64,000 bases of DNA from positions 1 to 64,000 of the forward strand of contig CAYVRT010000002.1 of the NCBI GenBank assembly GCA_964453115.1. The letters are read 5' to 3'. A program made the position numbers and the translations under genes. The notes under the pieces were generated by a model. That model saw only the letters and a program-made list of their open reading frames with translations. It made no database searches and was not told the origin of the DNA. Positions within the stretch are counted from its first letter, which is position 1. The number at the start of each line of letters is the position of its first letter. This stretch comes from JAIWNK01 sp964453115. Lineage in GTDB: Bacteria > Chloroflexota > Anaerolineae > Anaerolineales > Anaerolineaceae. Shown here piece after piece: positions 34,569 to 43,572 of the stretch.

Positions 34569-37112
34569 ATGTCAAATTCCCATCTTGAGCGACTCCTTTC
34601 TATTTGGCAACGCGACCTGGCAACCGCACCCAATATCCTTAACTGGGAAACACAGCCAAGCCGGCCAGCACAAATGGTCGAATTCCCCGCCTTTCTCCAT
34701 CCTCTATTCGCAAAAGCGCTTCGCACACAAGGTGTCTCAAGCCTCTATCAGCATCAAGCAGATACATTCCAACAAGCACTGCAAGGTCATCATGTTGTCA
34801 TCTCCACCAGCACAGCAAGTGGAAAAACATTGGCCTATCAACTACCAATTCTTAACACACTGCTTCAAAATCGAGAAGCCTGCGCTTTATACTTGTTTCC
34901 AACCAAGGCGCTTACATATGATCAGCATCAGAATTTGTTGCGTTTATTGAAAGAAATAGACCCTGACTTTCAAAATATCTGCGTGGTATATGATGGTGAT
35001 ACGCCAACCAGCCAGCGTTCAGCCTACCGAAGGCAAGCTCGTTTGCTAATGACCAATCCCGATATGTTGCATACAGCCATTCTTCCACATCACACACAAT
35101 GGGCGCAATTTTTTCAAAACTTGCGTTTCGTTGTTCTGGATGAACTTCACACGTATCGAGGTGTTTTTGGCTCACACATTGCCAATCTGCTTTGCCGACT
35201 CAAACGCATAGCATCTTTTTATGGCGTTACCCCGACCTTTCTGATGACTTCTGCTACAATTGCTAATCCCCGTGAACTTTCCGAATCATTGATACAATCC
35301 CAGGTAATTTGCATTGATGAGGATGGTTCTCCTCACGGTGTACAACATTTTATCACTTACAATCCACCAATCATTCATCCAGAATTTGGCATTCGACGGA
35401 GCGCAACAGCAGAAAGCATAGATCTCGTCAATGATTTATTACAACACAATGTGCAAAGCATCTTGTTTGTTCGTTCACGCCGTTCCGTAGAAACTGCGCT
35501 AATTGAATTGCGTGCCAAGAGCCTATCCTCCAGGCAATCAATTCGCGGCTATCGCAGCGGGTATTTACCAAAAGAGCGGCGAGAAATTGAGGCTGGTCTT
35601 CGAAATGGCGAGATAAAAACCGTCATAGCAACCAATGCTCTTGAATTGGGCATAGATATTGGCGATCTTGAAGCTGTCGTGATGGTTGGTTACCCTGGTA
35701 GTATTGCTGCACTGCGCCAGCAAGCCGGGCGAGCTGGTAGGCGAGATAATACCTCCCTGGCTGTTTTTGTTGCCTCAGCCAACCCACTTGATCAATATTT
35801 GGCGCAAAACCCAAGCTACTTGCAAAGTCATTCGCCCGAAAGGGCACTTGTCAATCCCAATAATCCGCTAATCCTTTTAAGCCATCTGCGTTGTGCGGCT
35901 TTTGAATTACCTTTTACAGATACCGACACTTTTGGCAATCTTTCTGCGCAAACACTGGCCGAATATCTACTGGTTTTGTGTCAAATGGGGTATATAACTC
36001 AATCCGGACGCTCATTTTTCTGGATCGCCGATCAATATCCAGCTCAAACTGTTTCTCTACGTTCTGCAAATGCACAAAATATTCTCTTACAGTCTATTCA
36101 AGGCCAAAAGCGCATCACCATTGGCGAAATAGATTACACTAGTTCGCTTTGGATGACACACCCTGGCGCGATTTATATTCATGAAGGGGAAACTTACGAA
36201 GTGATAGATCTCAATTTTGAGAATAGGTTGGCAACATTACAACCAACACAGACCGATTACTTTACAGAGGCAATTCGCGAAACAAAAATTCACCCTATCA
36301 CTATCTTGCGCGGAGAAACTATCATTGCCGGCGAAAAAAGCTATGGGGAAATTACAGTTTCAGAGCATGTCACCGGCTTTCGAAAGATACTCTGGCAAAC
36401 GCATCAATCACTCAGCGTTTTGCCCTTAGAAATGCCAATTACAACTTTGCAGACGACCGCCTATTGGATGACTATTTCCCAAGAAGCAATTCTCCTCTTG
36501 CAAGAACTTAATCTTTGGAATGGACACCCCAATGACTATGGACCAACCTGGACACAGATACGAAACCAAATTCGAAAACGTGATCATTTTTGCTGCCAAT
36601 TGTGCGGAAAAGCTGAACAAGGGCGGGCTTTTGCTGTTCATCATATAATACCGTTTCGCACATTCACCTCAGTAGAACAAGCTCATCAACCAGAAAACCT
36701 TGTCACGCTTTGCCCAACATGTCATCAGCGCGCCGAAACCATTGTGCGCATACGTAGCAGCATCACCAGTTTGGGATATACTCTCTCTGCTTTGATACCA
36801 CTTTTTCTGATGTGCGATCGCAATGATATTGGGATTTATACTAACCCCGAAAACGATTGGGGTAATCATCAGCCCCTTGTTCTAATCTACGATCAAATCC
36901 CTGCTGGAATTGGCCTGAGTGAAGCAGTCTATAACCTGCATCACCTTATTATGGCGGCAGCCCTTAAATTGGTTGAAAACTGTTCCTGCAAAAATGGCTG
37001 CCCATCTTGTGTTGGACCAGCAAGTGAAATCGGTTATGGCAATAAAGAGCAAACTTTGGCGCTGCTACAAGTGATAAATGGTAAAATAAAGCACAATGTC
37101 AACCTTGAGTGA
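34569..37112 (+). CDS. mrfA: MrfA-like (Hrq1/YprA family) DNA helicase with an inserted HNH nuclease-like domain
   Basis: The product is 847 residues. RecA-like domain 1 has STASGKT (81-87) and Asp191-Glu-Leu-His194 (a DExH box). Domain 2 shows VIATNALELGIDIGDLEAVV and QQAGRAGRR. The C-terminal four-Cys cluster CSCKNGCPSC (805-814) is the MrfA zinc site. Between them, at about 660-725, is an HNH-like module: Cys675/676 and Cys679 in CCQLCGK, His691-His692 in AVHHIIPF, then NLVTLCPTCHQRAE. YprA/MrfA of Bacillus has no such insert as far as I recall. MrfA unwinds DNA 3'-5' in repair of crosslinks such as those from mitomycin. The next gene, overlapping by 17 bases, encodes the matching MrfB-like exonuclease. 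Confidence 0.85.
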   Translation: MSNSHLERLLSIWQRDLATAPNILNWETQPSRPAQMVEFPAFLHPLFAKALRTQGVSSLYQHQADTFQQALQGHHVVISTSTASGKTLAYQLPILNTLLQNREACALYLFPTKALTYDQHQNLLRLLKEIDPDFQNICVVYDGDTPTSQRSAYRRQARLLMTNPDMLHTAILPHHTQWAQFFQNLRFVVLDELHTYRGVFGSHIANLLCRLKRIASFYGVTPTFLMTSATIANPRELSESLIQSQVICIDEDGSPHGVQHFITYNPPIIHPEFGIRRSATAESIDLVNDLLQHNVQSILFVRSRRSVETALIELRAKSLSSRQSIRGYRSGYLPKERREIEAGLRNGEIKTVIATNALELGIDIGDLEAVVMVGYPGSIAALRQQAGRAGRRDNTSLAVFVASANPLDQYLAQNPSYLQSHSPERALVNPNNPLILLSHLRCAAFELPFTDTDTFGNLSAQTLAEYLLVLCQMGYITQSGRSFFWIADQYPAQTVSLRSANAQNILLQSIQGQKRITIGEIDYTSSLWMTHPGAIYIHEGETYEVIDLNFENRLATLQPTQTDYFTEAIRETKIHPITILRGETIIAGEKSYGEITVSEHVTGFRKILWQTHQSLSVLPLEMPITTLQTTAYWMTISQEAILLLQELNLWNGHPNDYGPTWTQIRNQIRKRDHFCCQLCGKAEQGRAFAVHHIIPFRTFTSVEQAHQPENLVTLCPTCHQRAETIVRIRSSITSLGYTLSALIPLFLMCDRNDIGIYTNPENDWGNHQPLVLIYDQIPAGIGLSEAVYNLHHLIMAAALKLVENCSCKNGCPSCVGPASEIGYGNKEQTLALLQVINGKIKHNVNLE

Positions 37113-38289
37113 ACGTTTGCGCGCTTTAGGAGTTCAACTTGGGGCAGCTGAATTGCCTGTTCCCAAACCCTTAGAAAAAACATATCCTCTCCATACCATT
37201 TTTGATGTTTCAGTACATTCTACAATTTATGGAGAAGCGCAATACATACAGAACGACTATTTACCCAATTATCAACATGGCATTGTGTCATTTTCAATGC
37301 CGGCTCACTATCAAATAATTTATGCCTGGGGAGGAATTTCCCGCCCCACTCCCAAACAAAACCTGCTCTTTCTGGATACAGAAACAACTGGCCTGGCTGG
37401 TGGAACAGGCACATTTGCATTTCTAATAGGAATTGGTTATTGGACTGAAGCAGGATTTCGGATCATTCAATTCTTTCTTCCTGAGCCACAAGCAGAACTG
37501 AGCTTTCTGGTTGCATTTAATGAATGGGTTTCAGGCTTCGATTGCCTGGTAACATTCAATGGCAAGAGTTTTGATCTCCCATTACTCAATACTCGTCATG
37601 TTCTCAATCGCCTACAAATACCATTTCCCCAAACTGCCCATTTGGATTTATTGCATCTGGCACGCAGGCTGTGGCGTTATCGCTTAAACGATCGTTCCCT
37701 TGGTAGTTTAGAAGAAGAAATTTTGCGTTTACCACGCGGTGTTCAGGAAATTCCTGGCTGGATGATACCTTCACTTTATCTGGAGTATTTGCAAACACAC
37801 GATGCTCGTCCCCTATCCGGCATTTTTTACCACAACCAGATGGATATCTTATCACTGGCCGCTTTGTTTCTATATATGGGGCGTTTGTTAGATTATCCAA
37901 TGCACCAGGAATTTTCTCCCCCCGGCCTGGATTGGATGGCAATTGCACGTCTATATGAAGATTTAAAACGTCCAGAGATGGCAATTAACTTGTATCGCGC
38001 TAGCCTGGATGTAGGTCTTCCTTTGCCTTTCTATCTTGATACCTGTAAGCGTTTTGCCAGCATTTACCGCCGCCGTCAGGAATGGCAAAAAGCGATTGAA
38101 CTTTGGCAATCTGCTGCTGAGTTAGGCGATGTATCTTCTTGCATTGAATTATCAAAATATTATGAGCACCAGGTTCAAGACAGTAACGAGGCATTTGCCT
38201 GGGCTCAGCGTGCAGCACAATATCAAACTTCCCCGGAAATCGAATATCGCATTCGCCGTATTGAAAAAAAGTTGAGGAACCCAAAATGA
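37096..38289 (+). CDS. mrfB: MrfB-like (YprB) DEDD exonuclease with TPR-like tail
   Basis: The product is 397 residues and overlaps the helicase gene by 17 bases. The RNase H-like exonuclease core has LFLDTETTGLAGGTG (Asp and Glu of ExoI), VTFNGKSFDLPLL (ExoII) and FYHNQMDILSLAALF (ExoIII). It is followed by a helical TPR-like region (about 280-390). In Bacillus subtilis the helicase MrfA and metal-dependent exonuclease MrfB act together in excision repair independent of UvrABC. The conserved pairing here supports the same role. Confidence 0.88.
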   Translation: MSTLSERLRALGVQLGAAELPVPKPLEKTYPLHTIFDVSVHSTIYGEAQYIQNDYLPNYQHGIVSFSMPAHYQIIYAWGGISRPTPKQNLLFLDTETTGLAGGTGTFAFLIGIGYWTEAGFRIIQFFLPEPQAELSFLVAFNEWVSGFDCLVTFNGKSFDLPLLNTRHVLNRLQIPFPQTAHLDLLHLARRLWRYRLNDRSLGSLEEEILRLPRGVQEIPGWMIPSLYLEYLQTHDARPLSGIFYHNQMDILSLAALFLYMGRLLDYPMHQEFSPPGLDWMAIARLYEDLKRPEMAINLYRASLDVGLPLPFYLDTCKRFASIYRRRQEWQKAIELWQSAAELGDVSSCIELSKYYEHQVQDSNEAFAWAQRAAQYQTSPEIEYRIRRIEKKLRNPK

Positions 38290-38561
38290 CTACCCTAAAA
38301 TATATCGTTGTATATAATGCTACAAGCCCTACCATGGCTGAAGCTATTTGTCTTTTTCTAAAATCCTTTCAAATTGAAGCCTTTTACCGAAAGGAAGGTG
38401 CTGCTAGTGCTTATGGTTTATACTTGGATGGCTTTGGCGGCACAAAAATTTTTGTTTCAGAGGAAGAAGCAGAAACCGCTCAAAAGATTTTGGAGCAAAT
38501 GGATAACGGTCAATTTATGGACGGCGATGAAAACAATGATTTAGAAAACGAAAAGAACTAA
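38286..38561 (+). CDS. Small DUF2007-like protein
   Basis: The product is 91 residues, starting inside an ATGA overlap with the exonuclease gene. The ferredoxin-like pattern KYIVVYNATSPTMAEAICLF, then IEAFYRKEGA and KIFVSEEEAETAQKIL matches small putative signal-transducing proteins of the DUF2007 type. The tail is acidic. Its stop codon overlaps that of the convergent aminotransferase gene. Function unknown. Confidence 0.7.
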   Translation: MTTLKYIVVYNATSPTMAEAICLFLKSFQIEAFYRKEGAASAYGLYLDGFGGTKIFVSEEEAETAQKILEQMDNGQFMDGDENNDLENEKN

Positions 38562-39400
38562 ATAGGCTCAATATGTTGCTCAATCCACTCCTCATAACTG
38601 CGCATCAGCAAAAGGGTAACAGGCCCAGGTACGCCCGCACCAACAATCATTGAGCCAATTTTGTAAACGGGCAGCACACCTCGGCTGGCACTTGTGATGA
38701 ATGCCTCCTGAATCAGGGATAATTGCCCTATGTTTATAGCTTGCATTTCAACAAAAATTCCCCGTAAACGAGCAACCTCTAAAACGGCTCGCTGTGTCAG
38801 GCCTGGTAAAACATCATTTCCCGCTGTGTACAACTTGTTATCTTGAACAGCAAAAAAATTACTGCTTAGTCCTTCTAAAATGCATCCCCCATCCACCATT
38901 AACATTTCATTCAGGTTTGGGGGAAATTTGTCACGTAAGTTATTGGCCTGTTCAATGAACTGTGTTCTTTTTGCGAGCGGATTATTGCGACGCAAGTTCA
39001 CAAGATCAACGTAAACTCCGTTTTCATAATCAGACATGGTTGGCGTGTGCAACATTTCCATCATGATATAAACAGAGCTGCCCCCTTCTTTTTGTCCACA
39101 GTGTATCCTGATTCTTTTTTCCTTGTTTTCTCTTTCTTTTATGGCTATACGCAATAAATTTCGCACAGCGTCCCAGTTCGCGTTGATGTGAAATCCCGAC
39201 AGTCGAGCCGACTCCGTTAATCGCACAAAATGATCTCCTAACCCTAGAGCAAAACTTCCCCGATAGGTGCGAAATGTCGTGTAAACCCCCATTGGCAACT
39301 GCAAAGATACCTCGTCTAGCGTGGTACACGCCAAATCCATTTCGCTCAGTTGAATGGCCTCTTCGTTTTCCACCAATTCCCAAACAGTTACCTGCCTCAT
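38558..39400 (-). CDS. Class IV PLP-dependent aminotransferase-fold enzyme
   Basis: The product is 280 residues. Class IV features are GVYTTFRTYRG, a Lys in AKRTQFIEQANNLRD as likely PLP lysine, LEGLSSNFFAV with the conserved Glu, and PGLTQRAVLEVAR. The family includes branched-chain and D-amino-acid transaminases and aminodeoxychorismate lyase; which applies is not decidable. It is the last of the seventeen minus-strand genes and lies 9 bases after the MocA gene. In a molybdenum/F420 operon, an amino-group step on a catabolic intermediate is conceivable. The stop codons of this gene and its plus-strand neighbour overlap. Confidence 0.8.
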   Translation of the reverse strand: MRQVTVWELVENEEAIQLSEMDLACTTLDEVSLQLPMGVYTTFRTYRGSFALGLGDHFVRLTESARLSGFHINANWDAVRNLLRIAIKERENKEKRIRIHCGQKEGGSSVYIMMEMLHTPTMSDYENGVYVDLVNLRRNNPLAKRTQFIEQANNLRDKFPPNLNEMLMVDGGCILEGLSSNFFAVQDNKLYTAGNDVLPGLTQRAVLEVARLRGIFVEMQAINIGQLSLIQEAFITSASRGVLPVYKIGSMIVGAGVPGPVTLLLMRSYEEWIEQHIEPI

Positions 39401-39409
39401 CTCCGTCTC

Positions 39410-39997
39410 CTAATCTGGACGATACCGCTGATAATCTTCAGGAGTGTCAAGATCTTGTAGAATGCTATCCGTCTCAACTTCCAAATAATGAATTTTCTTC
39501 TCAAATTGCTTAAGGAATTCTCGAGATGTTTCCATTTTCCGAAAATCCTGCCATAGCTCCCGTCCCATCAGCCAGGGATGCCCGCGCCGCATGTGATAGC
39601 TTGGTACAATCAACTCGCCATTTCCGCTCTGATACGCATTAACCAAGCCTGACACCACTTCCAATTTCACCTGTGGTTGATCGCCCAACACAATCATCGC
39701 CGCATCTACATCTTGTTCCAAAGCATCCAGGCCCAATAAAATCGTCTGCATCATCTGCGTTTCTGCATAGTGTGGATGAAAAACCACTCGCACAGATCGG
39801 TTTTCAACCAGGGCCAGAATCTCTTTCCACCATCTGCCAGCAACAATCAAAACAGGATTCACATCCGCTTGTTGCAATACTTCAACAATCTGTTCAATAA
39901 CCGTTTTTCCTGCCCAGGATAACAACAATTTTGGCTGTTCCATTCGCACAGATAAACCGGCCCCTAAAATTACAGCCCCTATCTTCTTATTGCTCAT
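39410..39997 (-). CDS. mocA: MocA-like molybdenum cofactor cytidylyltransferase
   Basis: The start is the ATG at 39997, overlapping the upstream gene by 11 bases. The product is 195 residues. GAVILGAGLSVRMEQPKLLLSWAGKTVIEQ is interrupted-free nucleotide-binding signature (GAxxSxRMxxxKxLL), MIVLGDQPQV the metal site and GHPWLMGRELW the substrate loop. It transfers CMP from CTP to molybdopterin to give the cytosine dinucleotide cofactor used by xanthine dehydrogenase-family enzymes. A second MocA domain is fused to YqeC next door. Confidence 0.88.
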   Translation of the reverse strand: MSNKKIGAVILGAGLSVRMEQPKLLLSWAGKTVIEQIVEVLQQADVNPVLIVAGRWWKEILALVENRSVRVVFHPHYAETQMMQTILLGLDALEQDVDAAMIVLGDQPQVKLEVVSGLVNAYQSGNGELIVPSYHMRRGHPWLMGRELWQDFRKMETSREFLKQFEKKIHYLEVETDSILQDLDTPEDYQRYRPD

Positions 39998-41360
39998 CTG
40001 CAAGCAATCTTTCATAATCCGACATTGTATCCACATCAAAAAGCAAGCGTTCATCTTGCCAATCGAGCCACGCCCAATCCTGCCGATACTGCTCAAAAAT
40101 TGCACGCCCACCAATATCCCCCTGCAAGCCTTCCAAACTAGAAAATGTTCGTCGGTCAAACAATACAGGATTCGTCCGCCGTCCATCCACGCGCGGCGCA
40201 ACAATTGCAGCCAATGTGCGGCTATGCAATTCCCGCAACTTTGCAATCATCACAGCAGAAACATATGGCTGATCCGCAAGTAAAAACACAGCTGCACCAA
40301 TCTCCTGTGGTAAATTTTTTAGCCCACAGCGAATTGAAGAACTTTGGCCTGTCGCCCAATCCAAATGGTGAATAACAACAATGTCCATCCCCTCAAGCAC
40401 AGCACAAATCGCTTCCGCATCCTGCCCAGCAACAACAACAATCGGCGAAAGACCGCCCGCCATTGCATTCTCAACAACATGCTTGATTAATGGCTTACCG
40501 CGCCACATCAATAAAGGCTTGGCTATCCCTCCCATACGTCTTGAACCACCAGCCGCCAAAATGACACCCCCAACTCGCTCAAAAACAGTTTCTATTCCAG
40601 GCAATATGTTCGGCATTTGAGGCGATAAAGCACCAATCAAAACAGCATTGTAACCATCGAGCAATTGTCTGGCAAGTGCAGCAGCAGCTATTTTTTCCTC
40701 ATCTGTTTCCACTTGATGAACCAATACCGAACGTCGCGCGCCAGGCGGTATATTCTTCAATCCACCTTGCTCGTGTAGCAAAACTCGTTCCAATGCATCC
40801 CAACTCACCAATTCTCCAGTTTTAAGCCCGGATAACTCAGCAAAAAGCTCTGGACGATGCACCCACATTGAAGACAATGGTTTTCCTACCCCCCCAGCCC
40901 CCATCACAACCAGCACATGAGTAATCCATTCAGGGATAGCTGGTTCATGTTTTGCTGGCGCTTTGAGCATCAATCGTTTTGCTCCATCGGCTTCAACAAT
41001 GACAGGCAGCCGTCTTTCTGTGGCTATACGCAGTAAAAGGGCAAACTCTGCCTCATTTTCAATCCCGCCAATCCGTCCTTGTTTCGGTTCCTGTCCAGTA
41101 ACCAATACGCTTCCAGCAGGCCAATTCGTCTCTGCCAAATCTTTTTCGGATTTCACCCGCAACCAACTCGAAAACTGTGCGGCCTGCTCTACTGAAAGAT
41201 GCGTAGTTGTTGTTGCAATGAACGGTATTCCAGACGCTGCCAAAGTCAACAAAACTGACGACTTTCCTCCTGCACCAACGAGCGCAAGACGAGAAGTCGC
41301 AGATAAGCGAAGCGCTCGCACCAAATCAATCAAATTACTCGTCCAGTTCTCCCAACCCAC
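39987..41360 (-). CDS. YqeC-MocA fusion (molybdenum hydroxylase accessory protein)
   Basis: The product is 457 residues from a GTG at 41360; later TTG or GTG starts are possible because the first 26 bases overlap the upstream gene. Residues 1-245 form a YqeC domain: P-loop GAGGKSS (about 29-34), TTTTHLSVEQA, VIVEADGAKRLMLKAPA and VMGAGGVGKPL. Residues from about 265 form a MocA-like domain: GGVILAAGGSRRMGG, FLLADQPYVS. YqeC is known from gene neighbourhoods of selenium-dependent molybdenum hydroxylases. The fusion would couple YqeC with cofactor nucleotide attachment for the hydroxylases encoded in this operon. Confidence 0.88.
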   Translation of the reverse strand: MGWENWTSNLIDLVRALRLSATSRLALVGAGGKSSVLLTLAASGIPFIATTTTHLSVEQAAQFSSWLRVKSEKDLAETNWPAGSVLVTGQEPKQGRIGGIENEAEFALLLRIATERRLPVIVEADGAKRLMLKAPAKHEPAIPEWITHVLVVMGAGGVGKPLSSMWVHRPELFAELSGLKTGELVSWDALERVLLHEQGGLKNIPPGARRSVLVHQVETDEEKIAAAALARQLLDGYNAVLIGALSPQMPNILPGIETVFERVGGVILAAGGSRRMGGIAKPLLMWRGKPLIKHVVENAMAGGLSPIVVVAGQDAEAICAVLEGMDIVVIHHLDWATGQSSSIRCGLKNLPQEIGAAVFLLADQPYVSAVMIAKLRELHSRTLAAIVAPRVDGRRTNPVLFDRRTFSSLEGLQGDIGGRAIFEQYRQDWAWLDWQDERLLFDVDTMSDYERLLADEQ

Positions 41361-43548
41361 GCAAAATATGCTCTGGAGTCAGTGGAAATTGCGTAAACCA
41401 CACACCCGTTGCATCATGTAACGCAGCCGTTATTGCCGGCACCAACGGAAGAAACGGCATCTCACCCATCCCTCTTGCTCCCCATGGCCCAATTGGATCG
41501 GGATATTCCAGTAAAACCGACTCTACTCGCTCAGGAATATCCAGAATTGTTGGTATAAGATAGGTAGACAAGGTCCGCGTACGCACCTGCCCATTTTCCT
41601 GCACGAAGTTCTCTAACAGCGCATATCCAGCGGCTTGAACAACGGCGCCCTCCACCTGTCCTTGCACCTGTTGCGGATTGATCGCACGACCTACATCATC
41701 AGCACAAACCACCCGCTTCAATATCAATTGCCCTGTCTCTACATCCACTTCGATTTCAACTGCTTCTGCAACATAGCCATAAGAAAAATTGGGCTCCGAC
41801 TTTCCTGTATCAGGATCGTAAGGTGTTGTACGTGGAGGACGATATTGATAAACACCAATCGCGGGACGTTCTTCATTGTTCCAACGCGTCAAAGCCTCCT
41901 GTGCTGCTCCACGGATAGCATTTCCTGCCATAAACGTCATGCGAGAAGCAGAAACGCTTCCCGAATTAAAAGTCATCGCTGTATCTGAAGCAACCAAATG
42001 CACCTTCTCTAACGTCACCCCCAACGCATCTGCTGTCATCTGCAAGAAAGCAGTATGTGAGCCTTGTCCAACCTCAGCACCAGCATGATATAGAATTGCT
42101 TCCTCAATCTCCCCATACCCCCGCAGTTCAATCTTCGCCACACATTGCTCAGGCGCCCCAAACGAAAAACCAACATTTTTAAACGCACAGGCAAATCCAA
42201 TCCCATGTCGCAAAGTTCCAGCCCTTGTACGATCCAGAGTTGGAGAAATCCATTTCTGCCCATTCGTTTTCCACCCACTATGCTGCGCACAAGTTTCCAC
42301 AACCTGTGCAATACTAATGCCACTTGGCAAGGGCGTTCCTACCGAAAGCAGATCTCCCTCTCGTAACACATTGCGCAGCCGAAATTCCACCGGGTCCAGA
42401 CCTAACCGTTCAGCCAAACGATTCATCTGCGATTCAGCAGCAAAGGCCGCTTGTGGGCCGCCAAAACCCCGAAATGCACCTCCTGGAATATTATTCGTGT
42501 AGACTGCATAACTATCAACCGTGACATTAGGGATCTGATAGGGGCCGGTACACATCAATGTTGCATTTCCCAGAACCTTTGTAGAAGTATAGGCGTATGC
42601 ACCTCCATCAGCAATCACCTGCGCTTCAGCGGCAATCAGTTTGCCATCGCTCGTTGCTCCCCAACGCGTTCGAATACGATATAAATGCCGTTTGTGATGC
42701 CCAATTATTGATTCCTCGCGGCTCCAAACGATTTTGACGGGACGAGGTCTGCCAAGTTGTTCCAATCTCCATGCAGCCAACCCCAAAACAATTTGCACTG
42801 ACATGTCCTCACGCCCGCCAAAGGCGCCACCAATGGCCGGATAAATAACACGCACTTTATCAAGCGGCAGGTTCAACGAATGCGCAATCTGTTCCTGATC
42901 CTCATGTGTCCACTGCCCACCAACAACAACAGTCACACGGCCTTCTTCGTCAATGTACCCAAGACCAGCCTCAGGTTGTAAAAAGGCATGTTCCTGAACA
43001 GGAGTAACATATTCGTCCTCAACAACCACATCCGCATGTGCAAAAGCCGCCTCACAATCTCCCTTGCGAATCCGGTAATGACAAAAGATATTACTACCCC
43101 GATCAGGATGTAAAAGAACATCTGTTTTCATCGCCTCTTGCACGTCAGCCACTATCGGCAAATCCTCATATTGGACTCGAATTGCCTGACATGCCTGATA
43201 AGCAATCTCTTCTGTTTCAGCCACAACAGCCGCAACTTGATCTCCAATGAAACGCACGCGATCTGCATAAGGCTTGCTCGACCCAGGCCCACACAGCACT
43301 GGCTGATCAGGCATAATTAATCCATATTCATTTACCGGCACATCGGGCGCAGTTAGAACCAACAAAACCCCGGCCATTACCTCCGCTGCTGAAACGTCAA
43401 TAGAGCAAATCCGCGCATGTGGACGATTAGCAAACAAGATCTTCATGTATGCCTGTCCAGGCAAATTAATATCGCCCGAATATAGTGCTTCGCCACGCAC
43501 TTTCGCCACTGCATCTATACGTTGTACTGACTGCCCAACATAGGTCAT
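41335..43548 (-). CDS. Molybdenum hydroxylase large subunit, xanthine dehydrogenase family
   Basis: The product is 737 residues; GGAGG stands just before the ATG. Typical blocks are VGQSVQRIDAVAKVRGEALY at the N-terminus, AIGGAFGGREDMSVQ, GAFRGFGGPQAAFA, AGAEVGQGSHTAFLQM and, near the end, GPWGARGMGEMPFLP with the catalytic Glu. It binds molybdopterin cytosine dinucleotide and hydroxylates a heterocycle or aldehyde with water as oxygen donor. Its FAD/FeS partner is the 480-residue protein encoded two genes upstream. Substrate unknown; purine is the best guess from SsnA and XdhC in the operon. Confidence 0.9.
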   Translation of the reverse strand: MTYVGQSVQRIDAVAKVRGEALYSGDINLPGQAYMKILFANRPHARICSIDVSAAEVMAGVLLVLTAPDVPVNEYGLIMPDQPVLCGPGSSKPYADRVRFIGDQVAAVVAETEEIAYQACQAIRVQYEDLPIVADVQEAMKTDVLLHPDRGSNIFCHYRIRKGDCEAAFAHADVVVEDEYVTPVQEHAFLQPEAGLGYIDEEGRVTVVVGGQWTHEDQEQIAHSLNLPLDKVRVIYPAIGGAFGGREDMSVQIVLGLAAWRLEQLGRPRPVKIVWSREESIIGHHKRHLYRIRTRWGATSDGKLIAAEAQVIADGGAYAYTSTKVLGNATLMCTGPYQIPNVTVDSYAVYTNNIPGGAFRGFGGPQAAFAAESQMNRLAERLGLDPVEFRLRNVLREGDLLSVGTPLPSGISIAQVVETCAQHSGWKTNGQKWISPTLDRTRAGTLRHGIGFACAFKNVGFSFGAPEQCVAKIELRGYGEIEEAILYHAGAEVGQGSHTAFLQMTADALGVTLEKVHLVASDTAMTFNSGSVSASRMTFMAGNAIRGAAQEALTRWNNEERPAIGVYQYRPPRTTPYDPDTGKSEPNFSYGYVAEAVEIEVDVETGQLILKRVVCADDVGRAINPQQVQGQVEGAVVQAAGYALLENFVQENGQVRTRTLSTYLIPTILDIPERVESVLLEYPDPIGPWGARGMGEMPFLPLVPAITAALHDATGVWFTQFPLTPEHILRGLGELDE

Positions 43549-43572
43549 ATCGCCTCCATTTACTGTTTAGGA

